From positions 1 to 32,833 of the forward strand of contig JACRFJ010000020.1 in NCBI GenBank assembly GCA_016217935.1: 32,833 nt of DNA. The letters are read 5' to 3'. Below are positions 1 to 6,272 of the stretch, in pieces; within the stretch, counting starts at the first letter, position 1, and each line of letters starts with the position of its first letter. Both the position numbers and the translations under genes were made by a program. Source of the stretch: Candidatus Kaiserbacteria bacterium. Its GTDB lineage: Bacteria; Patescibacteriota; Minisyncoccia; Phycocordibacterales; UBA2100. The notes beneath the pieces are model-generated. The model was given only the letters and a program-made list of their open reading frames with translations, made no database searches and had not been told where the DNA came from.

Positions 1-656
1 ACGGAAGCTTTCCCAAGTGGCGTTCCGGCCCGTTGTGCAACTCCATGCTCGGCCAAAAACTGCGCCATTGATACCAGCGTGTACGTTCCTTTGGCATATT
101 CGTGATATGCGCGCACGATCACTTTAGATTTGACCGGATCAGGCTCGATATTCCGCGTGCGCGGATTATTTACATAGCCAAAGGGTGCGCGGGTCAACCA
201 CTCACCTCGGCGCAGTTTTTGCCTCATACCGCGTTCAACATTTTGTTTGAGATTGTCCGAATAGTATTTCGACTGGCCGAACGCCACTTGCAACATAAAG
301 AGGCCTTGCGGAGTTGGTTCAAACCAAAAGGTCGGGAAGCGCAAAGAGACTATCTGCGAAGTGTCTACCGCATAGATGATGCGCCCACCGTCAATCGAAT
401 TGCGCGCCAAGCGATCGGGATGCCACGCAATCACTCCATTTGCCTCGTCGCGCTCAATGCGCATCATCATCGTATTGAACACTTCGCGCCCCGGACTCTT
501 TGCGCTTTTCGACTCTTGAAATTCCTCAAGAATTTCAAGATTTTCTCTGCGCGCATACTCGCGTAACTCGAAAAGTTGCGCCTCGATGGACATCACTTGC
601 TTGTCATCGTCCTCGGTGCTTTTGCGCGCGTAGAGAAAATATTTTGGTTTGGACAT
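1..656 (-). CDS. Serine recombinase (resolvase/invertase family), C-terminal part outside window
   Basis: Reading leftwards from an ATG at 656, one open frame runs off the left edge (218 complete codons). The N-terminus has the serine recombinase catalytic pattern Y-A-R-K-S-T, with Ser13 as the predicted nucleophile and Arg11 beside it. Residues 74-86 (GVIAWHPDRLARN) match the second conserved catalytic-domain block with the Asp-Arg-x-x-Arg residues. Around residues 125-145 comes the long-helix region ending in a K-Y-Y-S-D-N-L-K type motif, and then a G-Y motif opening the recombinase domain (about 150 onwards). This order fits large serine integrases and transposases rather than a short resolvase. 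The enzyme would cut and exchange DNA strands through a 5' phosphoserine link. The neighbouring inverted-repeat island (851-4850) suggests a role in mobilising DNA here, but the linkage is inference. No Shine-Dalgarno or good -10 hexamer sits just upstream of 656. Confidence 0.88.
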   Translation of the reverse strand, partial: MSKPKYFLYARKSTEDDDKQVMSIEAQLFELREYARRENLEILEEFQESKSAKSPGREVFNTMMMRIERDEANGVIAWHPDRLARNSIDGGRIIYAVDTSQIVSLRFPTFWFEPTPQGLFMLQVAFGQSKYYSDNLKQNVERGMRQKLRRGEWLTRAPFGYVNNPRTRNIEPDPVKSKVIVRAYHEYAKGTYTLVSMAQFLAEHGVAQRAGTPLGKAS

Positions 657-850
657 ATAGATTGCTTTTGGATTCAAAACATATGACTAGAGTATCACGA
701 TTTTATTTCTTGCACCCATGCCCGCCCTCCCAATTCGCCCGCACCCGCATGCAGGAATTCGCCCTCGCCCACACTCGCGCGCCTGCGGCGCGCGAAAATT
801 TTGCCCTCTCCGCTACCGAGGTTTCTATTTGTGATCTAATTCTAACCTTT
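657..850. other. Non-coding spacer upstream of the recombinase, with GC hairpin
   Basis: No credible gene. The stretch becomes GC-rich towards the right and holds a perfect 8-bp hairpin (776-783 pairing with 787-794, loop TGC). It separates the recombinase start from the left inverted repeat. Confidence 0.5.
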
Positions 851-1045
851 GCGCGAACCTTTTTCGAGCAACGGTAGCCGCGCGCTCCGCGCGCGTGGTG
901 GCTTTGTACTCCGCATCACGATTCGATTGCGTGGTGACTCTCTCGGGCGCGCGAGTACGCCGCGCCCTCGGCCCCGCCCCGCCGCACACTCCTCCATTCT
1001 CATCTATTTCGCGGGTTTTTTAAAAATTGAATGGGCGGCGGGGCG
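851..1045 (+). repeat. Left copy of a ~195-bp imperfect inverted repeat bounding the island
   Basis: This segment matches the reverse complement of 4656-4850 along its whole length, by eye roughly 75-80 percent identical with small indels. Near-identical blocks include the CGCGCG-CTC-CGCGCG palindrome at 879-893, a GTGGTGACTCTC block, a GGGCGCGCGAGTACG block and the GAATGG-CGGCGGGG end. It folds: CCCCGCCGC (977-985) pairs with GCGGCGGGG (1035-1043), and CCATTC (994-999) pairs with GAATGG (1029-1034). The same hairpin is kept in the right copy although the loop differs, which suggests the structure is under selection. Reading frames across it are GC-driven and not credible genes. Confidence 0.8.
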
Positions 1046-1113
1046 AGATTTAAACTTGCAATTTACCTTTCGTCCTTTTGGACTCATCAGTCGGGATACG
1101 CATCCTGAGAGGT

Positions 1114-1171
1114 AGCGAGAGTCCGTGGACTCTCGCTGGTTGAAGAACGACCCACCTACACGGACAGGTGG
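1114..1171 (-). terminator. Two tandem hairpins downstream of the minus-strand island genes
   Basis: AGCGAGAGTCC (1114-1124) pairs perfectly with GGACTCTCGCT (1127-1137). CCACCT (1152-1157) pairs with AGGTGG (1166-1171). Both lie just past the stop of the minus-strand gene ending at 1181, so they could end or protect that transcript. There is no clear U-tract, so the terminator call is tentative. Confidence 0.45.
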
Positions 1172-1180
1172 TGAGTATTG

Positions 1181-1495
1181 CTACTCGGCGATCTTAGTGC
1201 CGCGATGGAGACCGAGCCGTTGGAGTGCGGCATCGACCTCTTTCGCGTAGTTGTATTTGCTTTTCGTCCCGATTCCTGGGACCCGAGTAAAGTCCTGGGT
1301 CAGGAGATCACGGACGGTGGCAAATCCCGCAGCCCGCAGAGTCTTACGGGGCTGCGTGCGGAGTCCCAGGGACTCGACCGTGTGGTCGAGCCTCGGGTCG
1401 TTGGAGGGCACCTCGCCTGCGAGCCAGCCGCTCGCGGAGAGGAGCTTCACTTCCTCGTCCACACGGACGAGGAGGCCGAGAATTTCAAAGTTCAT
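1181..1495 (-). CDS. Small protein with RNA polymerase alpha-CTD-like (helix-hairpin-helix) domain
   Basis: A 104-residue product. The start at 1495 is chosen because a strong Shine-Dalgarno (GGGAGGAG) lies a few bases upstream; a longer in-frame ATG at 1555 lacks one. Residues about 35-98 resemble the C-terminal domain of the RNA polymerase alpha subunit: a T-V-E-S-L-G-L-R segment, an R-A-A-G-F-x-T-V-R-D-L-L helix, then a helix-hairpin-helix loop R-V-P-G-I-G-T-K-S (71-79) and a final helix ending L-Q-R-L-G-L. Such domains bind DNA or transcription factors; no other alpha-subunit region is present, so this is a free-standing module. It follows the 1506-1982 gene by 10 nt and is presumably co-transcribed with it. 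Base composition is clearly more GC-rich than the divergent gene at 2166. Its role is unknown; modulating host or element transcription is a guess. Confidence 0.7.
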   Translation of the reverse strand: MNFEILGLLVRVDEEVKLLSASGWLAGEVPSNDPRLDHTVESLGLRTQPRKTLRAAGFATVRDLLTQDFTRVPGIGTKSKYNYAKEVDAALQRLGLHRGTKIAE

Positions 1496-1505
1496 TGTCT
1501 CCTCC

Positions 1506-1982
1506 CTACTTGCAATGCTGGTCGACGACAGCGGCGACTTCGCTGCGGTAGGCACCCGCGTTCGGGGCGGGGTGGCCCCTCACGCCGATATCATAGACTG
1601 CGGCGTCGATCAGCTGGGAGAACGCCGCCACCAGCGCCTCCTTACCGCCGACCGGCACGAACTCGACTTTCTCTCGCGGCAGAGCCGCGAGAAACCTGCC
1701 GAGCACCTCCGCGACATAGAGATGTTGACAGTACGCAACATGGGACGCGTTATTGTCCCAGCCGGTCACGTCGGCCGCGAGATCGGCGACATCACGCATG
1801 GCCGCGGCGAGAGGCTCGTTGTCGCCTGCCGCATTAGTCGCTTGGCCGAGGAGGAGGTCGCGCAAGCGCGCGACCTCACTCTCCAACCAAGAAATTCGGC
1901 CGTCGGCCCGATCGGCCGATGCTGCGGCTGCTGTTGCCGCCTGCTCTTGCAGACGGCGGAGCTTCTTTCTTGTCACGAACAT
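1506..1982 (-). CDS. Hypothetical protein with N-terminal basic/coiled-coil segment
   Basis: A 158-residue product that I do not recognise. The start at 1982 is preferred over an in-frame ATG at 2018 because AGGAG sits 8 nt upstream. Residues 1-12 are basic (TRKKLRRL). Residues about 10-60 are Ala/Leu/Glu-rich with leucine spacing of a short coiled coil (I-x-W-L-E-S-E-V-A-R-L-R-D-L-L-L). The rest looks like a small alpha/beta domain with no catalytic motif I can name. It is first in a two-gene minus-strand unit with the alpha-CTD-like gene, and has a good sigma-70-type promoter at 2080-2108. GC-rich composition, a real Shine-Dalgarno and a roughly 90-nt leader set this pair apart from the other genes in the window and suggest a foreign origin. 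Confidence 0.65.
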   Translation of the reverse strand: MFVTRKKLRRLQEQAATAAAASADRADGRISWLESEVARLRDLLLGQATNAAGDNEPLAAAMRDVADLAADVTGWDNNASHVAYCQHLYVAEVLGRFLAALPREKVEFVPVGGKEALVAAFSQLIDAAVYDIGVRGHPAPNAGAYRSEVAAVVDQHCK

Positions 1983-2079
1983 GGATGTTTCTCCTATCCA
2001 TGCAGCGCCGGTCCCCACTTCTCAAGCGTGAGGTAAACGACGACTTCCGTACTTGAGTGGTGTACGGCAAACCGACCGT

Positions 2080-2108
2080 ATTCTACATACTATATTTACT
2101 TTTGTCAA
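2080..2108 (-). promoter_or_regulatory. Sigma-70-type promoter of the minus-strand island operon
   Basis: On the minus strand TTGACA (2108-2103) is followed after exactly 17 nt by TAGAAT (2085-2080). The predicted start near 2073 gives a leader of about 90 nt before the ATG at 1982. This consensus promoter with a long leader is unlike the leaderless pattern seen elsewhere in the window. Confidence 0.65.
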
Positions 2109-2153
2109 ATTTTTGTATCAACACTCGACCACACGGAATTAAAATATGTAGCA

Positions 2154-2159
2154 TATAAT
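2154..2159 (+). promoter_or_regulatory. TATAAT -10 box six bases before the ATG at 2166 (leaderless start)
   Basis: A consensus TATAAT ends at 2159 and the ATG begins at 2166, so the expected +1 is the A of the ATG. No Shine-Dalgarno is present and no convincing -35 is seen at 17-18 nt. Confidence 0.6.
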
Positions 2160-2165
2160 CTGATT

Positions 2166-4034
2166 ATGGATTTAAGAGAGAAATGGCAAACAACGCGATC
2201 TGCACCAGGAGAAGAATCAGGCGCAGACGATGGAACTGAAGAAGGGATAGAAAGTAAAGAATCATCCGAAAAACTTCGGAGAGGAAAAATTACCCGTTGG
2301 ATCAAGGATAGGGGCTTTGGTTTTCTGCGATTGGACAAGCCACTTCCGGATGGCAAAAGGGAGGTATTTGTTCATGTTACTAACCTTTCCGATAAAGCGC
2401 GCACTGCTATCGAGTCGGGTAACACAGAAATTGAATTGTTCCTCAACCCCGTAAAAGGAGAGCGGGGCTGGCAAGCTGATATTCAAGGTGTTATCGATTC
2501 CGAAGAGAAGTCTCGTCGAGAACTTGTCACGTTAAGAGAAGGAGCGCAGACGATTTTTGAACGGGCGATGGGAGCAGAGTGGGTGAATAAACATGGATTA
2601 TTGCTTGGCAGCTACGCATTCTCAAAAGCAAACGGTGCAACGGAAGCGGAAATTATCGCGAGCGCATTGAAGGAGTCTGGTTCGTATTCTTTTCCGCGAT
2701 TCAACGATGAAGAAGCGAAGAGATTCGCTGCGGGTGTCACTTCTGCAGATATTGGATCGATCACAGAGTTTCAGAAAAATGTTAGTGATTACCAAGCTGA
2801 ACAGCAAAGAATCGGTCAGGAGGCGGAGAAGGCGAGAGAGCTTGCTTTTGAAGAAGGTATCAAGCGTCAGGAAGATTACTCGAGGACGGAAGAATGGGCA
2901 GAAGCAAAAGCGGCAGCCACTCGACAATGGTTCGCGGGTTCCGGAATCGATCCGGCGTATTTCTCGTTGTCGGTCGTCGAAAGGATTATCATGGGGGGCG
3001 GCCCGAATCCTTCTTACTTTAACGAAGATCGATATGAATCTTGGGTGATCGGAACCGCCTACGCTATTATTGCGCACGACGCACGAAAAGCGGATAAAGA
3101 AGTAAGAGGGACGTCTCAAGAATTCGAAATTGATCTTCGGGATCAACTCCTCAATGACAAGTTTTTCCAAGAAACTGATTTTCCAATGGAGAAAGGTGCT
3201 CTCTTTGAGGGTTTCGTAAGGAAAGAAGGTGCGGCAGGTGCTCGGGATGGTATTGCAGCACTCTTGCCGGATATATATGCACAGCAGGAGGAGAGAATCA
3301 GCGAACAGTATTCGGAAGCTCTTGCACTCAAACAGGTAGTAGAAGAGTACTTGGAAAAACGCGAGGGGCTGAGAGCCGTCATTGGAGAAGCGTACAGGTA
3401 TGGTCTGAGGTCATACGATATTGTCCCAGAGTACGGTAAGGGGGATGTTGATCGCTACGACGAGCAGAAACTGCGTGACGGAATGAGAGAAATGGATGAG
3501 CGAGAGGCTCGAATACGAGAGCTTATGGCTCCGGTGGTTGCTGAACGTACGCGACAAGAGCAAGAATACAAGGGGCGTATTGAAGCCAAACAAGAAGCAT
3601 TACAGAACGAAAAGGATCAAAGTGCTGCTGATGAGGAAAAATATGGCGTATCTGGAGGAGATTTGGATGTAGCCCGTGCGTTAGCCGAGTCGGCACGTCA
3701 AAAACTCGGCCTTGAAAGAGCAATAGCACTGTTCGACAAAAATGCGAATGCTGAGTATGGGCGACAACGAAGACAGGACGATATTAGACGGTCGCTTGGT
3801 AATGATCTCTCGGATGTAATAGGCCGATTCTTTGATTTAACGAAATCTGGCGATGTCGCGGCAATTTTAGAGGCAGGGTTGATAGTATTACGGGAAAGCA
3901 ATGAACGTGGCCCGAATAGAAAAGCAGGAGAGAAACTTCAGAATCCTCAAGGGCAGCCTGAGGCAGAAATTGATCCGAACAGCCCGTTCGCTAAACTTGC
4001 TGCACTCAGAAACAAATCGGAAGGTAATAAATGA
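2166..4034 (+). CDS. Cold-shock-domain protein with long coiled-coil C-terminal region
   Basis: A 622-residue product. Residues 1-38 are acidic and probably disordered. Residues about 38-110 form a cold-shock (CSD/S1-like) nucleic-acid-binding domain: K-I-T-R-W, then the RNP1-like K-D-R-G-F-G-F-L (48-54) and the RNP2-like V-F-V-H-V (67-71). A stand-alone CSD protein has about 70 residues, so the remaining 500 residues are an unusual appendage. They are charged and largely helical, with likely coiled coils near 200-240 and 380-530, and no nuclease, helicase or transmembrane motif that I can see. Single-stranded RNA or DNA binding is the supported function; the C-terminal role is unknown. The gene is the largest cargo of the inverted-repeat island and is less GC-rich than the divergent pair beside it. 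It is probably translated from a leaderless mRNA. A 79-codon reading frame overlapping its stop (ATGA at 4031) is judged spurious. Confidence 0.75.
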   Translation: MDLREKWQTTRSAPGEESGADDGTEEGIESKESSEKLRRGKITRWIKDRGFGFLRLDKPLPDGKREVFVHVTNLSDKARTAIESGNTEIELFLNPVKGERGWQADIQGVIDSEEKSRRELVTLREGAQTIFERAMGAEWVNKHGLLLGSYAFSKANGATEAEIIASALKESGSYSFPRFNDEEAKRFAAGVTSADIGSITEFQKNVSDYQAEQQRIGQEAEKARELAFEEGIKRQEDYSRTEEWAEAKAAATRQWFAGSGIDPAYFSLSVVERIIMGGGPNPSYFNEDRYESWVIGTAYAIIAHDARKADKEVRGTSQEFEIDLRDQLLNDKFFQETDFPMEKGALFEGFVRKEGAAGARDGIAALLPDIYAQQEERISEQYSEALALKQVVEEYLEKREGLRAVIGEAYRYGLRSYDIVPEYGKGDVDRYDEQKLRDGMREMDEREARIRELMAPVVAERTRQEQEYKGRIEAKQEALQNEKDQSAADEEKYGVSGGDLDVARALAESARQKLGLERAIALFDKNANAEYGRQRRQDDIRRSLGNDLSDVIGRFFDLTKSGDVAAILEAGLIVLRESNERGPNRKAGEKLQNPQGQPEAEIDPNSPFAKLAALRNKSEGNK

Positions 4035-4059
4035 GTTTTGAGAAGAAAGAACTTGGGAG

Positions 4060-4140
4060 CCCGCCGTACTTTGACTCTGCCACGGCGGGGATTCTGCGCG
4101 CGCATGGGTGGGAGAGCCCGCGCGTATTCGCGCGGGCTCT
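4060..4140. repeat. Cluster of perfect GC hairpins after the cold-shock-domain gene
   Basis: CCCGCCGT (4060-4067) pairs with ACGGCGGG (4082-4089). AGAGCCCGCGCG (4113-4124) pairs with CGCGCGGGCTCT (4129-4140) across a TATT loop, a perfect 12-bp stem. There is no U-tract. These may end the gene's transcript or be part of a dispersed CPR-type repeat; the second is suspected from memory of similar sequences, not shown here. Confidence 0.55.
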
Positions 4141-4163
4141 GGGGGCAAGCGCATTTGCATTTG

Positions 4164-4533
4164 CGCCTCGGGCATTTTCGCTAGGGCGGCCAGGCCGACG
4201 GATGAGCGCCGCCGTTCTCTTGCAACATTTGAATCCAAAAGCGGAAGCGACACCACGAAAGAAATATTGAAAACGAGGATAGGGGTTGTGCGATGGGCGG
4301 ACGCTGAAGGCCCGTACATGCGAGGCACAAAGGAAAGCAAACAAAGAAAGTCCAATATAGCCGTGGCGTTAGGTGACAGCTGCGAAGCGGAGACCGAGCT
4401 GGGGGAAGGATGCCTTCCTTCCCCCAATCAGAGGCGCTGCCCGCGCTACCGCCGAGCACGGCGGGAGTAGCGCGGAATAGCAGCGCACCGAGGCATCTAG
4501 GCGCGAGTAGCCCTAGCGAAAATGCCCGAGGCG
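4164..4533. ncRNA. Candidate structured non-coding RNA closed by a 24-bp stem
   Basis: The segment 4164-4187 is the exact reverse complement of 4510-4533 (24 of 24 bases; core CCTCGGGCATTTTCGCTAGG), separated by 322 nt with no credible reading frame. Inside are a 10-bp hairpin at 4401-4425 (GGGGGAAGGA with TCCTTCCCCC) and a long compound hairpin at 4434-4486: GCGCTGC pairs with GCAGCGC, CGCGCTA with TAGCGCG, and an inner CCGCCG with CGGCGG around an AGCA loop. CAGCT and AGCTG flank another small stem just before 4401. A long closing helix with nested internal helices is how large structured RNAs look. I compared it from memory with RNase P RNA, tmRNA, 6S RNA and group I/II introns and found no conserved core. 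Strand is undecided because the stems are symmetric. A DNA-level role (recombination site, replication origin) is the main alternative. Confidence 0.4.
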
Positions 4534-4655
4534 GATGCCGAGGGTGACACCCCGTGGCTCTGGCCGACCGCTAGCGACAATAGAATGCACGAGGCTCAAT
4601 ATTGCATTTGTATCTAACGGCTCACACAAAGGGAATGTTGAGCCGTTCGGGTTTG

Positions 4656-4850
4656 CGCCCCGCCGCCATTCAATTTTGCATTCCCCCGCGAAAAATAAAA
4701 AAGAATGGAAAGCGGCGGGGCGGGGGTTCGAGGGCGCGCGTACTCGCGCGCCCAAGAGAGTCACCACGAAACCGAATCGTACGATCCGGTACTGTGCCAC
4801 CACGCGCGCGGAGCGCGCGAGTCAGTTCCGTTCAAAATAGGTTCGAGCGA
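4656..4850 (-). repeat. Right copy of the ~195-bp inverted repeat bounding the island
   Basis: Reverse-complement partner of 851-1045. It holds a perfect 9-bp hairpin GGGCGCGCG-TACT-CGCGCGCCC (about 4734-4753), and a larger conserved fold in which CCCCGCCGC (4658-4666) pairs with GCGGCGGGG (4712-4720) and CCATTC with GAATGG (4703-4708). The loop sequences differ from the left copy while the stems are kept. No gene is credible here. Confidence 0.8.
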
Positions 4851-4883
4851 ATGATATGATTACTCCACAACAGGAAACGCGAC

Positions 4884-4906
4884 GGCCCAAAGTAATCCTT
4901 TGGGCC
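4884..4906. terminator. Hairpin terminator-like element
   Basis: GGCCCAAAG (4884-4892) pairs with CTTTGGGCC (4898-4906) across TAATC, followed on the plus strand by TTTC. It lies about 60 nt past the stop of the minus-strand methyltransferase at 4965 and at the right edge of the island, so it could insulate the two. The T-tract is short. Confidence 0.5.
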
Positions 4907-4964
4907 TTTCGTGTACGGCTTTGAGCGAGTTCCAATTGTTCTCGTCCTCAGAGAGAGGGTAAGA

Positions 4965-5609
4965 CTAATGAGAATCCCCCTTAATTGCAATGTAATAGTG
5001 CGAGAGGTTGTATTCTTCTTTTTCCGGATGTGAGTCCGGATATTGCACAAGTTTCAATTCACGAAAGCCCGCACGTTTTGCCATTTCTTCGAGCGCCTGA
5101 TGCTCACGTTCCATGCGCCACTCTTTATAGGCATCACTTTTCTTGTCCGGCGCCGCTGCGCTTCCTCGCTGCAACTCTTGTTCATCAAGCAATGTGTCTG
5201 TGAAGCGGAATTGTCCATCGGGCTTCAATACACGACATGCCTCACGAAGCGCATCTTCGACATAGTTCAGATATTTTTCTTCGTAGCCGTTTTCTATATA
5301 GTTCATGACAGACATATGCGCCAGCGCATAATCAAATGATTCATCCTTGAACGGCAGCTTCGTGGCATTCGCGACGACAAATCGACTATCGGTCGGCGGC
5401 GCGTATTCGCCATCATCGAGTCCTTTATCCAGAGAAATGACATTGATTCCTCGTCGACGAGCCGCGTTTTCAAATTCAGCGCTCATCGCTCCTACGTCGA
5501 GTATTCTTTTTCCTTGGAGTTCTCCCCATGACAGACCGAGGTTCGAGAGATAACGGTTTCCCGCCGCTTCTGCAGCCTCTCTGTTGTGCGTATGGGATCG
5601 CTCGATCAT
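4965..5609 (-). CDS. Class I SAM-dependent methyltransferase
   Basis: A 214-residue product with a Methyltransf_11-type Rossmann fold. Motif I is R-I-L-D-V-G-A-M-S-A-E-F (35-46), followed by the acidic end of beta-2 (I-S-L-D at 58-61), motif II-like N-A-T-K-L-P-F-K-D-E-S-F-D-Y (81-94) and R-V-L-K-P-D-G-Q-F (post-motif II). Motif I is unusual: the normal G-x-G-x-G is reduced to G-A-M-S-A, so SAM binding may be weakened or altered. The substrate cannot be told from sequence. On the minus strand TATATT ends 8 nt before the ATG, giving at most a 2-nt leader. It stands alone, between the island and a small membrane-protein gene. Confidence 0.8.
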   Translation of the reverse strand: MIERSHTHNREAAEAAGNRYLSNLGLSWGELQGKRILDVGAMSAEFENAARRRGINVISLDKGLDDGEYAPPTDSRFVVANATKLPFKDESFDYALAHMSVMNYIENGYEEKYLNYVEDALREACRVLKPDGQFRFTDTLLDEQELQRGSAAAPDKKSDAYKEWRMEREHQALEEMAKRAGFRELKLVQYPDSHPEKEEYNLSHYYIAIKGDSH

Positions 5610-5644
5610 ATGTATTCAATATAGCTCAGCGGAGGAGTTGAACG

Positions 5645-5677
5645 GGGCGTCGCGGAGTTTTCACCTCCGCGACGCCC
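5645..5677 (-). terminator. Strong 13-bp hairpin after the minus-strand gene ending at 5701
   Basis: GGGCGTCGCGGAG (5645-5657) pairs perfectly with CTCCGCGACGCCC (5665-5677) across a 7-nt loop. It lies 23 nt beyond the stop of the 5701-6210 gene. No U-tract follows on the minus strand; on the plus strand GATGCTTTT follows. It probably acts as a transcript 3' end, direction uncertain. Confidence 0.5.
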
Positions 5678-5700
5678 GATGCTTTTGTTGCAGATGAAAC

Positions 5701-6210
5701 TTAGAGCTCGATACCTGCGGTTACCGCAACCATTCCCTCAGCACCTGGCACGATATAAACAGCCATCACGCGCGTGTCCTTGCGCGCCGAGAGCGCTGTC
5801 GTACCGTTGGCATTGAATGTACCCTCGATTTTCCAGCCTTTTGAAGCAAGCTCTGATTTGTAGTAATTGAGCACATCAGTCGACGATCCGCGCGCCGTGT
5901 AGACGACCGCTGCGCCAGATTTACCTGTCTGCGGATTTGAATTACCCGAATACTGAATGGAAGCACCTGCATAATTTGCCGGTGCGTCCGACGGCCAGTT
6001 ATCCGGCATACTGCCCCCGCCGACAGTGACCGAGCCTTCGCCGTTCGAATACGTGGTTGAGCCATCCATGTGCTGATCGACATTGGCGCCTGCCATACGC
6101 GCTGCGCCGTAGCTCATGCCACGCGTCGCAAGCCAGCCGATCAAAAGTACGGCTACGATCGCGCCGATAACGTACCATATCTTGTTACTCATTCCCTTTG
6201 GGGTCGGCAT
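5701..6210 (-). CDS. Single-span membrane-anchored protein, extracytoplasmic domain unknown
   Basis: About 169 residues from the preferred start. An in-frame ATG at 6225 is possible, but GGAGGA lies inside its first codons and is ideally placed (7 nt) for the ATG at 6210, so that start is chosen. A short basic N-terminus (GMSNK) precedes one hydrophobic span (W-Y-V-I-G-A-I-V-A-V-L-L-I-G-W-L-A), then a Gly/Ser-rich linker containing P-D-N-W-P-S-D-A-P-x-Y-A-G-A. The C-terminal domain (about 100-169) includes D-V-L-N-Y-Y-K-S-E-L-x-x-K-G-W, a pattern common in small CPR membrane proteins of unknown role. N-in, C-out topology is inferred. It is one of the very few genes here with a real Shine-Dalgarno. 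Confidence 0.7.
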   Translation of the reverse strand: MPTPKGMSNKIWYVIGAIVAVLLIGWLATRGMSYGAARMAGANVDQHMDGSTTYSNGEGSVTVGGGSMPDNWPSDAPANYAGASIQYSGNSNPQTGKSGAAVVYTARGSSTDVLNYYKSELASKGWKIEGTFNANGTTALSARKDTRVMAVYIVPGAEGMVAVTAGIEL

Positions 6211-6272
6211 TTGAGCGTCCTCCATAATCGCGTTTGATACTTAATGAATATGTGAGCAGTGTGTCGGAGCTT

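Noticed and set aside
102-1115. Plus-strand frames over the recombinase and left repeat
   Set aside because: Antisense shadows of the recombinase or GC-driven frames in the inverted repeat with no domain sense.
4031-4270. 79-codon frame overlapping the cold-shock-domain stop by ATGA
   Set aside because: It runs through the hairpin cluster and the arm of the 24-bp repeat; composition is that of a structured repeat, not of a protein.
4188-4509. RNase P RNA, tmRNA or group I/II intron inside the 24-bp stem
   Set aside because: None of the conserved cores I know (P4 strands, tRNA-like end with tag frame, domain V, P7) is visible on either strand.
4726-4740. GGGTTCGAGG string resembling a tRNA T-loop in the right inverted repeat
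   Set aside because: No 5-bp T-stem or acceptor stem can be built around it, and it is not kept in the left repeat copy. No tRNA gene was found in the window.
851-4850. Integron attC-like sites for the folded inverted repeats
   Set aside because: No RYYYAAC/GTTRRRY pair at the ends, no integron integrase; the recombinase is serine-type.
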